Below are positions 23,470 through 34,972 of a stretch of DNA of 64,000 nt, one piece after another. How positions within the stretch are numbered: position 1 is the stretch's first letter; each line of letters begins with the position of its first letter. The translations under genes and the position numbers were made by a program. This stretch comes from Mercenaria mercenaria (Eukaryota > Mollusca > Bivalvia > Venerida > Veneridae), in contig NC_069367.1 of NCBI RefSeq assembly GCF_021730395.1, forward strand, positions 68,619,501-68,683,500, given 5' to 3'. Under the pieces are notes generated by a model that was not told where the DNA came from, ran no database searches, and worked only from the letters and a program-made list of their open reading frames with translations.

Positions 23470-25740
23470 TTTTGCCTGTTGAATGGCATTTTTAACGTTA
23501 ATATGTGTCAAGGAAAATTCTAAAGCCGAAGAAGAAATTCCGCCCCTTGAAAACGAAAATCATGACACTGCTATTTCTTACGTAGATAAAGCTACATTTT
23601 TGAACGATTACTTCGTGTCAGTATCAACTCTCGATGATTCCAATTCTACCCGAGTTTACTTCAAAGTTTAATGCAACTCTTTCCCACTTTACTATTTCTG
23701 AACAAGATGTAATTGACGTTTTAGATAACTTAGTTGTCAACAAAGCCTGTGGGCCAGATGGTATTAGTCATAAAATGTTAAAGGGATGTTCAAAAACCAT
23801 AGCTAAGCCACTTTGTACTTTATTCAATAGATCTCTGATCTTAAATAGATACCCAGCTTCATGGAAAATTGCTAATGTTATGCCGCTTTATAAGAAAGGA
23901 GAAAAATCTTTACCATCTGACTATAGCACAATTTACTGATCTGTTGCGTAGGTAAAGTAATGGAACGAGTGCTTTTTTAAATATTTGTACAATCATCTAA
24001 ACTCAAATAACCTTATATATAAAAATCAGTCAGGATTTCTTCCTGGACACTCCACCGTGTACCAACGTGTAGACATTTATAACCAGATCTGTACATCTCT
24101 AGACGAGAAAAAAGCAACTTGTATGGTTTTCTGTGATATATCGAGAGCTTTCTACCGAGTTTGGCATAAAGGCCTTATATTTAAACTGAAGCAGTATGGT
24201 ATTTCAGGAAACTTGGTCAATTGAATAACAGATTACCTGGAAAATAGATCTCAGAAAGTATTTGTAGGACAATCGTTTTCAAATAGTAGGCCATTAACTG
24301 CAGGCGTACCTCAAGACTCGGTCTTGGGCCCTCTTTTATTTCTTGTATACGTAAATGATATTGCTGATTCTGTAAGAAGTACCGTTAGACTATTCGCTGA
24401 CAATAGCTCACTTGCTATATCTTCAGCAGACTCCGTTTATATAAAAACTGTTTTAAATTCAGATCTAGAAAAAAATTCCAGTTGGGCGAAACAGTGGCTA
24501 GTAAAATTCAATCCTTCTAAAACTGAAGTCATGTTTTTCTCCTTTAGAGATATAGCTCAACCTTCGTTAACCTTTGATAATACCCCTCTAAACTTCGTTG
24601 ACGGTCACAAACATCTAGGTCTTACAGTAAGTGATGGCTCTTGGCACACCCATATAAACAATATCACTTCCTCAGCTTCCAAAGTACTCGGCTCAATGAG
24701 AATGTTAAAATTTAAAGTTAAAAGATCTACTTTTAACAATATTTATATATCGTATCTAAGACCTTTGCTCAGCGTCAGTTGTATTGGATAGCTGTTCCTA
24801 ATGTGAAAAGGATACTATAAAAAAACTTCAATACGAAGCAGCTCGCATTGTTACTGGTTTGACTCGTTCCGTTTCCATTCAAAATTTACGAACTGAAATT
24901 GGCTGGCTTTCTCTTGCAGATCGTAGAATTATGCAGAAATTAATATTAACGTATAAAGGAAACAACAGACTACTTCCGGATTACCTTGTAGATATTTTTC
25001 CACCAACAGGTCATAATTCTAACAACTATGAACTTAGAAATAACACTAACTTTGATACATTGCCTAGACGTCTCGAAATTTACTGAAAATCAGTTATACC
25101 CGATTCAGTAAAACTATGAAATAACCTTGACCTTCCGACATGCAATGTTAACACGCTTACATCTTTTAAGAACAAATTGAGTAAATTTAAATCTCCAATT
25201 GTTCCGTCTTTTTATCTAATAGGAGAACGATTCTATAATGTAGTTCAAACACGTATTAGAAACCGATGCAGCAATTTAAACAATGATCTATTTTATAACC
25301 ATTTACGAGACTATCCCGATTGCTCTTGTGGACATGGTATTGAAGATGCGGAACATTTCTTTTTTAAATGTAGCCATTTTGCCAATGCTCGTCGATTGTT
25401 ATTTATTAATACTCGAAGATTCCATCCTCTTAGTACTCACAAATTACTTCTCGGAATTGATTCACTAACTGATGAGGAGAACAAATCTTTGTTTTTAGAA
25501 GTACAAACTTATATAAAAAATACACATCGTTTCTCTAGCACTGCCTCCTGATCGTTTGACTATATATCTGATTTAAAAACTCTGGGTTGGGCTGGGTGTT
25601 GGGATTCGTCAGCAGGTGCGATGAGGGTGCACTGATTCATTTTACGCTTGACTGTTTTTTTTTGTTTGTTTTTTTCGATTGTTTTTTCCCCGCTTTTCTT
25701 CTAATTACTTTATTATCTTAACTCTTCTACTATATAAGTA
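23470..25740 (+). mobile_element. CR1/Jockey-like LINE, 5'-truncated and inactive
   Basis: Plus-strand frames at 23483-23939, 23985-24224, 24324-24791, 24859-25086 and 25177-25551 cover most of an RT ORF. Landmarks in order: NKACGPDGISHKMLK (before the fingers), VMPLYKKGEK, QSGFLPGHST, FCDISRAFYRVWHKGL, GPLLFLVYVNDI, RLFADNSS at the catalytic box (second D of the usual FADD replaced by N), SKTEVMFF, and a C-terminal zinc-ribbon-like CSCGHGIEDAEHFFFKC. The ORF is broken by several in-frame stops and at least one frame change, and the endonuclease is missing. The ORF stops at 25551; the rest, with a T-rich run near 25650-25690, is 3' untranslated sequence. It ends next to the retroelement fossil that starts at 25745. 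Confidence 0.88.
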
Positions 25741-25744
25741 AATT

Positions 25745-26832
25745 TATGCAAGCTCCGTAGCATTAGCTCCATATAACCAAGGTATATATCTTACACTCAC
25801 TTTATGAGCTCTGTTTGATGATGTAGTAAATCAAATCAAAACCCAACACGTATCTTTGATTGAAATCTGTCATTTAATATCTAAATGACGAATTTGAAAA
25901 CACAATTAACAATAAATGGTTCTGTTACAGCATCATACATAATATGTGATAGGTGACTAATTTTATCAAGAAAAGACAAATATTAACAGTTGATATGCAT
26001 CATCAAAGGTGGGGATCTAACCTTTATGCCAATAAGCAATGAATGAAAGTCTTACATCTAGGAAAATACTAAAATACATATCCATTAATTAACAATGATC
26101 AGTATAATATTATGTTGAATGTCAGTCTTATAGTCAAAAAGTAATGGCACAATAACTAGCATAATAATAATAGCACACTGAATGTCAGCCTTACAGTTAA
26201 AAGTAATGATATCAATATATTTATATTTACATGTGAAGTATCAATACAGCATTTATAAATGTATGTTGAATGCCATGCTAACAATTAAGAAGTATGAGAA
26301 ATATCTATTATAACAATGACTATCATATGTTGAACATCATTTTTACAATGAAACTGTAATGACATATCGATCAAGACAACAAAAATTGACTGACACATGT
26401 TGAACTATCTACAACTATAGGTATACTGAGCATACCAGGGATGGGAGGGAGGGTTTGAAGTTGTTGATAATTTGCGCGTAAGCTTTTCGTGCTCCGCAAT
26501 TGAATAATATTAAAACCCGTACGGTCCCGTACTTGCATAAATATATTTATTTTTCAATAAATCTGTATTTATGCAAGCTCCGTAGCATAAGCTCCATATA
26601 ACCAAGGTATATATATATCTTACACTCACTTTATGAGCTCTGTTTGATGATGTAGTAAATCAAATCAAAACCCAACACGTAACTTTGATTGAAATCTGTC
26701 ATTTGATATCTAAATGACGAATTTGAAAACACAATTAACAATAAATGGTTCTGTTACAGCATCATACATAATATGTGATAGGTGACTAGTTGATATGCAT
26801 CATCAAAGGTGGGGATCTAACCTTTATGCCAC
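25745..26832. repeat. B1/B2 direct repeats of the retroelement fossil
   Basis: The segments 25745-26033 and 26569-26832 are near-identical (both begin TTTATGCAAGCTCCGTAGCA and end ATCTAACCTTTATGCCA), apart from small length differences. Between them lie the A2 repeat and about 420 bp (26034-26454) containing imperfect ATGTTGAATGTCAG(T/C)CTTA units. Confidence 0.8.
26455..26574. repeat. A2 direct repeat (partner A1 at 32385-32504)
   Basis: About 120 bases from TTGAAGTTGTTGATAATTTG to CAATAAATCTGTATTTAT occur again at 32385-32504 in the same orientation, nearly 6 kb away. Confidence 0.85.
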
Positions 26833-26919
26833 ATATTGCAAAAACATAATAAATGAATTTCATTTATTAAGTTATTAGCAATAACCCCATCCGAAGAAAG
26901 TGAGTGTATCATTTATTTA

Positions 26920-27960
26920 TCAACAGCTTACTACTGTGTTGTGTTACACCCTCTAACATGCAGAAATTGTAGAAAATGGTATATTTAACATGACAAAATA
27001 CAGGTGAGCAACCCTTGGCACCATCACTCAAGCAAAGTATCAGTAACTCATAAAAACATGCAAAATTGCCTATACTATTAAACTTCATGTAACATGATAA
27101 ATAAGTGCGAGAGACCCATGACCCCATCGCACCATTAGCAATAAGAATTATAAACATAAAAAACTAAATATTTACTTGATAACAATCATCCACCCCAACA
27201 AAGATGTATGATTTCTAAAATCCAATACTGATATTTGTCTTAAGAGGATAATAGAAGAATACTTGTTAACGTATTACACTCTCTAACATGCAGAAATTGT
27301 AGAAAATGGTACATGTATATTTGACATGACAAAATAGAGATAAGGATCCCTTGGCACCATCACACAAGCAAAATATTAGAAAATTGCCTATTAATAAACT
27401 TTATGTACATGTAAAATGATAACTTAAGTGCGAGAGACCAATGGCCCCATCGCACCATTAGCAATCAGAATTACAATATAAGAAAACTAGATATTAACTT
27501 GATAAAAATAATCCACCCCAAACAAAGGTGTATGATTTCTAAAATCAAATACTGATATTTGTATTAAGAGGATAACTGAAGAATACTTGTTGAAGGGTTA
27601 CATCCTCTAACAGGCAGAAATAGTAGACAATGGTACAAGTATATTTAACATGACAAAATAGAGGCGAGCATCCCTTGGCACCATCATACAAGCAAAATAT
27701 CAGTAACTTATGAAAACATGCAAAATTGCCTACTAATAAACTTTGTGTACATGTAACATGATAACATAAGTGCGAGAGACCCATGACCCCATCGCACCAT
27801 TAGCAATAAGACTTACAAACATAAGAAAACTAGATATCAACTTGATAAAAATAATCCACCCCAAACAAAGGTGTATGACTTCTAAAATCCAATACTGATA
27901 TTTGTCTTAAGAGGATAACTGAATAATACTTGTTAACATGATAATCACAAGGTGAGAGAC
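26920..27960. repeat. Three-unit tandem array, period about 330 bp, inside the retroelement fossil
   Basis: Units begin near 26930, 27270 and 27590, with a partial fourth near 27930. Each has CTCTAACA(T/G)GCAGAAAT, CCCTTGGCACCATCA, GACCCATGACCCCATCGCAC and AATCCACCCCAA. It lies between the recombinase remnant and the B1 repeat. Minus frames at 26909-27784 are products of the array. Confidence 0.75.
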
Positions 27961-30229
27961 CCTTGACCCCATCACATTTGTGACCATGATGTACCTATAT
28001 GATTGGAGCTTGGACCCCATCTAATTTTTCTCCCATAGGAATGCGAATATACTTTTTATAAGCGTTTGAAAACCACCTGCCAAAAGATTGATTTTTTTTT
28101 CTGAAACTCCCCATAAACCTCTTTGCAATGCCGCACCAATGCGGAAACTATGACCTTTGTAAAAGTCATTACTATACCCTAACCGAGTGAGTGACATTTG
28201 AAGCTTGGTACCAAAAACAATATATATATATCTTGTCACTGGATGATTATCAAAACCGGAAACTGTGGGCCAGGTGGAGCGTTACTTAATGTATAATACG
28301 AGTACAATGCATGCAATGGGCACATACCTAATTCATAGTGACAACATGATATATGCAGTTTATGGGTCTTGCCTTGACTATAATTATAGCTTTTCAGAAC
28401 CAAGTCAAAGCTATTTAGTTCGATTGAATGTTATATATACATGTTCTACTACTATAATATACGAGTCGGGAGAGGATGAAGTAAATTCTCCAACTCGAAG
28501 GAAAACACGAAAGGTCAATAAATAAATGGCTGTTAGCAGTATAAGTAGAAATTGCGAATTGCAAACTACGTCCATTGACCGTATTAAGTTATGCAACTGG
28601 CAAACGTGTGTCTGTTTTAGGAACTAAATTATGATAACCTTGCAATGTTTTTAAAATGTGTGTCTTAAAACAAAAAGTTATATCTCAAACATTGTAGAAC
28701 TAATCTTTTGACCAGGCATATAATACTTAGGTCCTGAGATGTTTGTTTATTTACCAAGCCTACAACTGAATTGGAATGATTTTAAATGCATTTTGGACAT
28801 ACATTTTGACAGAAGCGCACCAGGTCCAATAGTTTTCACAAGTTCTACTGCATCATCAATATTTTGATATTGAGCAAAACACAATTCTGATGGGATTCCA
28901 GCCTTAACAGATTGACCTTCTGGAAATGATAAATAATATATTCCACGAAATTCACTGGGTTCTTGATTTGGTACTAAACCCAGAGTTGAGGTCATAAAGT
29001 TGCTGAAAGGTGGTTCATTCAAAGGACCCGGAACATGACCCGCATCAATTTCAACAGTGATTTTATGCCCTCTAAAGTTTCAGTCGCAGATTTTAAATTC
29101 CCAGGAAATTTATTAGAATGAGTACCTGTAAAAAGGTATTTTAAAGCCCTTGTGAAGCCATTCATCAAATATTCAGTTAATTTCAAGTCGCACCTTGGAG
29201 CCAGTATCGTAGGTTATCAGAATTAATTGGTGTAACAATATGAAAAGTAGCCTTATTTAAGACTGCAGGCACCATGCATAGGGTTACGTTACCAGTTCTT
29301 TGACTTGAAATTTGATTGCACCTTTTAAAAAACACACAATTCGTCCATGAGGACCGGGGCACTTGACATCTGTGCTGAAAGATGCACGATTTTCTGGCAC
29401 TAGACCCATTGTTAAAATCAAAGCACGGGTTGTTTTAGTGGGATCTTGTGCCAAGAAAAGACTGTTTTTGTTTTGGCTTAATTAACCCCATGACCAGTGC
29501 CTGCGTGTATAACTGGGTATCGATTTCCCCATATGAAATCGAAGCCAATCTTGCTTCTTATAAGAGACTAAATTGTCTATCGTAAAAATGGCAGCGGAAT
29601 CCCCCGATTGCTTTGCAAGTTTACGAACTATGTCGCAATGTTTCATTAAAGTAGCAGCAGATGTTGGGTGTCTGTCTGTGTAAACACTTGTAAAAATATG
29701 AAATGTATTAAACCCTTGATCCAGCATTTTTATACTGGTCGACGATTTAAAACTTTTTTGAACGAGAGTTTCCCACTGCCATTTCGACTAAATGATATTG
29801 ATAATCACCTTTATTTTATATGGAATCTTACTCCACAAACTGATCTGATACAATCTTAGCCTTGATTTTTTCATCAATACCAAAAAAAAGTGGATGCAAA
29901 ATGTCGCAGAATTTTGATTCATAACTGAAGCTGGCAAAGTTGGTGTTGAAGCAGATGTTGAAGTGCTTTGTGTGGATTCCAAAGGTATCTGTTCTTTTCC
30001 GAAGTTTTGGTTCTGAATAGTCAGGCGGTAGTACCTTCAAGTCGAGATCTTTTAAAACCTACGACATACCTCGTGTGACAGCAGGAACAGCATTTGATAT
30101 AATTGTGTTCAAGTCTTTTTCTGATAAATTGGATGTGTTGGCTTCTAAAACCTGCTCAATTTGGTTTGTTCTTCGTTTGGTTTAGCTGCTTCCCCAGCTG
30201 CAGCAGCCTTCGCTGTCTTGGTGGCATAT

Positions 30230-31650
30230 GAAATAGAAAACCATATACGAGAACATGTAAAGATCAACTTCCACGAGAAATACTGTATTTACAACAATCT
30301 CTTCTTGTAACATGTTACAAGTGTATGGCAGTCCTCCTGTGTTTAACCATACAGTAAAAATAAGCTATCGACTAAATAAAGTAGTCCATATGACTACATA
30401 TAGTCCATTTGACTATACGAAGAAGTCCATCTGACTATAAAAAGTAGTCAATCTGACTACACTATAGTCCATTTGACTACATCAATACGGACATAATATC
30501 TGAGTAACATAGACTTAGTAGTCCATTTGACTCCATGCAGCCCATTTGACTACATAAATGTAGACAGCTGTCAAGTACAATCATTTTTTGTTGTCCATTT
30601 GACAACTTGCGGTGTATTTGACTACAGATTATTTGTCTGTAACCATTATGTATATAGTGGAACAGAATATAAGAAAATAAAGACAATGTGTCTGGATTTT
30701 ATAATTCTAGTAGACCATTTAACTACATTTAAACTAATCGGCCACAAACGTATAAACAAATACAGAAATCTGTTTACACTTTATGATTTTATTAGTCCAG
30801 TTACTTACATTTAGTCTTTTACTACAAACGGGCAGACAATTTGTGATATACAAGATCTGCCATGTTCATAAGCCTGCAGAAAGTCTTGTTTATCTAACTG
30901 AAATGGTTCTATCATATATGACAGGCTAATATACTTACTATATCTATACTTACTAAAACAGCATGTAAAGATCAACTTCCACGAGATAATACTGTATTTA
31001 CAACAATCTCTTCTTGTAACATTTTAAAAGTGTATGGCAGTCATCCTGTGTTTAGCCATACAGTAAAAATAATCCATCGACTAAATAAAGTAGTCCATAT
31101 GACTACATATAGTCCATTCGACTATACAAAGAAGTCCATCTGACTATACAAAGTAGTCCATCTGACTACACTATAGTCCATTTGACTACATCAATACGGA
31201 CAAAATATCTGAGTTACATAGACTTAGTAACCTATTTGACTCCAGGCAGCCCATTTGATTACATAAATGTAGACAGTTGTCAAAAACGATCATATTTTGT
31301 TGCCCAGTTGACAACTTGCGGTGTATTTGACTGCAGATTACTTGTCTGTAACCATTTTTTATATAGTGGAACAGAATATAAACAAATACAGACAATGTGT
31401 CTAGATTTTATAATTCTAGTAGACCATTTAACTACATTTAAACTATATAAACACATACAGACAATGTGTTTAGACTTTATAATTCTATTAGTCCATTTAA
31501 CTACATTTAGTCTTTTACCACAAATGGACAGAAAATTTGTGATATACAAGATCTGCCATGTTCATAAACCTGCAGGAAGTCTTGTTTATCTAACTGAAAT
31601 GGACCCCATATGGGTTTGGTTCTATCATATATGACGGCTAATATACTTAT
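30230..31650. repeat. Two-copy 708-bp tandem duplication with AGTCCAT minisatellite
   Basis: The block from ATGTAAAGATCAACTTCCAC (about 30255) recurs at about 30963, and both copies end with GATCTGCCATGTTCATAA. Each copy contains 8-10 units of TAGTCCAT(T/C/A)TGACTACA spaced 18-27 bp. Matching plus and minus frames at 30477-30814 and 31182-31634 are products of the duplication. It is inside the retroelement fossil. Confidence 0.8.
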
Positions 31651-32509
31651 TATGTCTATACTTACTGTTATATGATAATATAGATACAACTGTGCCACCA
31701 ATTAGAATACAGTATCTTCCAGTACATGTGTGAATTACATATCTGCAATGCACTTCAAAATCATTTCTCTCACATTGTGGAAAAATTTCAAATCCCAGGT
31801 TGTTGAAATGAACACGTACCATCTATCTGTAAAATGTTAGCATTAGAATGTTTCATTCCTTTCAAATTCCAGTACGTTAAGTATTCCAAGTTCTTACTTA
31901 AACACCCTGTTTGCTTTTCTCAGTAATAAAATCATTGTATATGTACGCTGGGATGTGGCGGGTGTGTTGCCTTAGAATAAATTGGCAAATAAAGATATGT
32001 TTCGGATTGTAGCAACGTAAGAAAAGTTTAGCAATTGAAACATTTCGTAATGCTGTGTTCTCTGCATTTAATGCAGTAGAGCCTGGTTAATCAATATCGT
32101 TACTACCAATGAACATGACACCATAGTCAGGATGATGCTTCACTAATCAATCTTGAAAGAACAGGACATGGTTCGAGTTTGTTAAACAACCGCCACTAAT
32201 TCCACAGAACTTCACGTCAATTGCCGAATCAATATTAAGTAAATCATATCTTTGCAGTTTATAAATATACGCCAGAAATTGAGCTCTATGAGAATCTCCC
32301 ATGAACAGCAAAGACATCTCTAGCACAAAATTGTAGTAAAACATCAGAACTGTACGTGCTAGAATCTCTTCTATTGACAATCTTGAAGTTGTTGATAATT
32401 TGCGCGTAAGCTTTTCGTGCTCCGCTATTGAATAATATTAAAACCCGTAACGTCCCGTACTTGCATAAATATATTTATTTTTCAATAAATCTGTATTTAT
32501 ATCTGAAAA

Positions 32510-33655
32510 GTATATTTTTGTTAAGCATATACTTTTTTCCATTCTAGTCCAAACAAAAATCCGCCATTTATTTTAATCTAGCATTAATTTGACAGCCAGG
32601 GACGGGCCGATTTCTAATGTTGGTAAAACTTGTGGTCCAACCCTTTTGTATTTTCGCACCTTTGCTAAGTTACCGAATGTATCTTAATGTACAGTAGTAT
32701 TATATATGTCTTGATGTAATGATAGTTTGCTGTTGTATATATATAAACATATGTATTTGTATATTATTGTCTTGATGTACATTTACCATAATGTCTTGTG
32801 TGATAATTACCATAAAATATGATTAAACTAACGTGTTGTTAAAAAACGTAGGTTCGGGGATGAGGGTTTCTACTCCATTGGTAAAATAACACTTCAATTC
32901 CAGTTTTCTATGTTAGTTTATTATGAGATGTATTTATAGTCTAAGTGATGTAAATATAGTCATCAAAATTATGATTCTCTCATTCCTCTGGTCTAAAGTC
33001 ACTTATTTCATTATAATTGTAAAATATTACATTTCTTGTTTCTAGATCCTATGAACTGTATTTTCAAAGTCCGAGCCAAAAGTAAAAATCCCCTCCCAAG
33101 TTCTGACCTAGGTTTATATACAAAAGTATGTACCCTTCCATATTTGGAGTGTATCATAGTAATGAAAGACAAAGATTACCCCTAATATTTATGAGGATAA
33201 CCGTTGACTGATGGTACCATCCCAAATATGGAGCCACCTCTAACTCTAACAAACCAGACATGTTTACAATGGTACATGATGACAACATACCCTGATAAAA
33301 TGATACTAAATGATACACATTCCAGTCCCAAGCATTTATGACTGGGTAACTGGTGAATGACAACTCAAGTAGCAGAAGCCAAAGTTTCTCATCAGTAGAA
33401 TCAATTAATAAATCAGCTTTAATAAGACTGCTAAATTAACAACAGTGTATATGCATGAAAAAGGGTGAGTTATAAATGTGTAAATATGGTTTAAGAATAC
33501 TAAAAATTGTAATATTGAAAGTAATTACCTTATATCGGCTTTATTATTAACATACTTAGCAACTTTGTTTGTTTTATTAGAATTTGTTCCCATAACAGCA
33601 GTCAGTTTCTGTCGCAAGATCTCGGGTGCTAAATCAGAAATTATTTCAGGCACAC
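32510..33655. other. AT-rich stretch right of the retroelement, no gene
   Basis: A minus frame at 33154-33363 has no signal peptide, domain or splice support. Nothing else recognised. Confidence 0.4.
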
Positions 33656-33659
33656 ACAA

Positions 33660-33770
33660 GCAACCATCGACCTTCCACAAGCTAGATGAGTTGACACAGA
33701 ATTCCAGAGTTCTAAGTGGAGTTCCAAACCCGCATAGGTGAGGGACAAGTAATGTGGTGTCAGCAATCTC
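33660..33770 (-). repeat. Diverged remnant of the tRNA-derived SINE
   Basis: On the minus strand ACTTGTCCCTCACCTATGCG and GGTTTGGAACTCC line up with ACTTGCCCCACACCGATGTG and GGTTCGAGCCTC of the SINE at 5325-5612, including the B-box region. Confidence 0.45.
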
Positions 33771-33874
33771 TGATACTCTACAATGGAGGCTCTACCGGAT
33801 GACGATTTTATACAATGACTTTAGAAGCTGTGATGCACGTTTCATTTGCTGTTGTGAACAGATGTGTGTTTATA

Positions 33875-34030
33875 TTTTATTAACTATCACAAAAGTCGTC
33901 TTCAACTGCCGTTTTGGCGGCCGTAAACAGTTTACCCCGAACATGGACTCTGTGTTGCCATCACTTCTGATATTTTGTGATCATGGAGGTCACTGCCATT
34001 TTCTGTCATTTATGCTGATGCCAATTTCAC
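33875..34030. repeat. Dispersed repeat family copy (4 of 4)
   Basis: TTAACTATCACAAAAGTCGTCTT, GCGGCC and TTTTGTGATCATGGAGGTCA blocks follow the order seen at 1945 and 16098. Confidence 0.45.
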
Positions 34031-34049
34031 GATAACTTTCATTTATAAA

Positions 34050-34797
34050 AAGTTCAGAACACGTTTTTCCTTTGTGTTTGTTTACTTACTAACTAAACTA
34101 GCCTTAAAACTATTGTATGTCGCTAACTGTTTTTGCGTTAGAGACGTGTTTTATTTCCTAGCTAACCTTCGCTTGTCATTTTCAAGTTATTTTATACGAT
34201 CATTCATATTAAATATTCAAAGCGTGGTGTACATGATAAATAATAAGTTTTATTGCTAGTTTAAATAACATTTTATATGCACATGCTGTCTTATAAAGAA
34301 AGTTGGTTGTGTCTAAAGTCACGTAGTATATTTAGTCGCAATACCGTTTACCTGCATCCGTCATTGATTTTCAAATAACTTTCCTAAAAGGCCACTAGAA
34401 TAAATTATCATAAATTCAAAGTTGTTTACATATTTACCATATAAAAAGCGGAAGACATGCAAGTTCACATTCCTTTCGCAGATTTTAAAATATGAACAAT
34501 TGAGTGGAGTATGATCAAATTTATCAGCAAAACAGTACATTTAGGTTTCAGTACATGGAATTTATACTTATTCAAGAAAGAATGCTTATCTAAAATGATA
34601 AAAAAAAACTCAAATGAATAAGAGCAAAGTCCCCTTAATGCATGTAATGGCTACAGTAGTTGAGTTGATCTAGATAAGAGCGTAGAAATGATTCCATTAT
34701 CAATTGTGAACCTGATAAGCAGCTCTTTTAAATGTTAAAACAAATAAACAAATTTCAGAAAACGCGTTTTTTCTATATTTTGCATGAACTTAAAATG
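34050..34797. other. Intergenic, nothing recognised
   Basis: AT-rich. A plus frame at 34074-34259 is hydrophobic by composition but has no supporting context. Confidence 0.4.
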
Positions 34798-34925
34798 TTC
34801 TTGTTGGATTTTTGAAGCAACCGTATATAATATTTTTCCGTTACAGCTTCTTTTTGTTGTGGGCCTACTTTGCACATGCGCGGCTCTGAGGCTGTGTTTG
34901 TGGTGCTCTGTGCTTCCAATGAACG
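34798..34925 (+). repeat. Dispersed repeat, partner on opposite strand at 38395-38525
   Basis: TTGTTGGATTTTTGAAGCAACC, AATATTTTTCCGTTA, TTGTGGGCCT and GTGCTTCC occur in the same order on the minus strand at 38525-38395. The reading frames at 34784-35080 (plus) and 38391-38591 (minus) are both products of this repeat. Confidence 0.7.
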
Positions 34926-34972
34926 AGGTTAAAAGGTCCGGTCGATGCGGTTGCGGGTACAATATTGGTATT

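Larger units (their letters stand above)
25745..32506 (-). mobile_element. Tyrosine-recombinase retroelement fossil (DIRS order, Ngaro-like), broken
   Basis: Minus-strand element with split direct repeats in the order A1 (32504-32385), coding remnants, B1 (26832-26569), A2 (26574-26455), B2 (26033-25745), as in Ngaro-type elements. Recognisable remnants: an SGNH-hydrolase-like stretch with LLFMGDSHRAQF (about 32380-32050), a gag-like/linker stretch (about 30200-29480), reverse transcriptase with LGLVPNQEP and LSFPEGQSV (about 29050-28747), and tyrosine recombinase with GHSFRIGAA (28239-28021). The element is clearly broken, with many interruptions, and cannot be intact. A1 and A2 differ at only about 2-3 of 120 positions, so the insertion is relatively young. 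Two internal tandem blocks enlarge it. Confidence 0.8.

Noticed and set aside
30477-31822. Several 60-150-codon frames on both strands
   Set aside because: Products of the 708-bp duplication and AGTCCAT minisatellite in the retroelement fossil.
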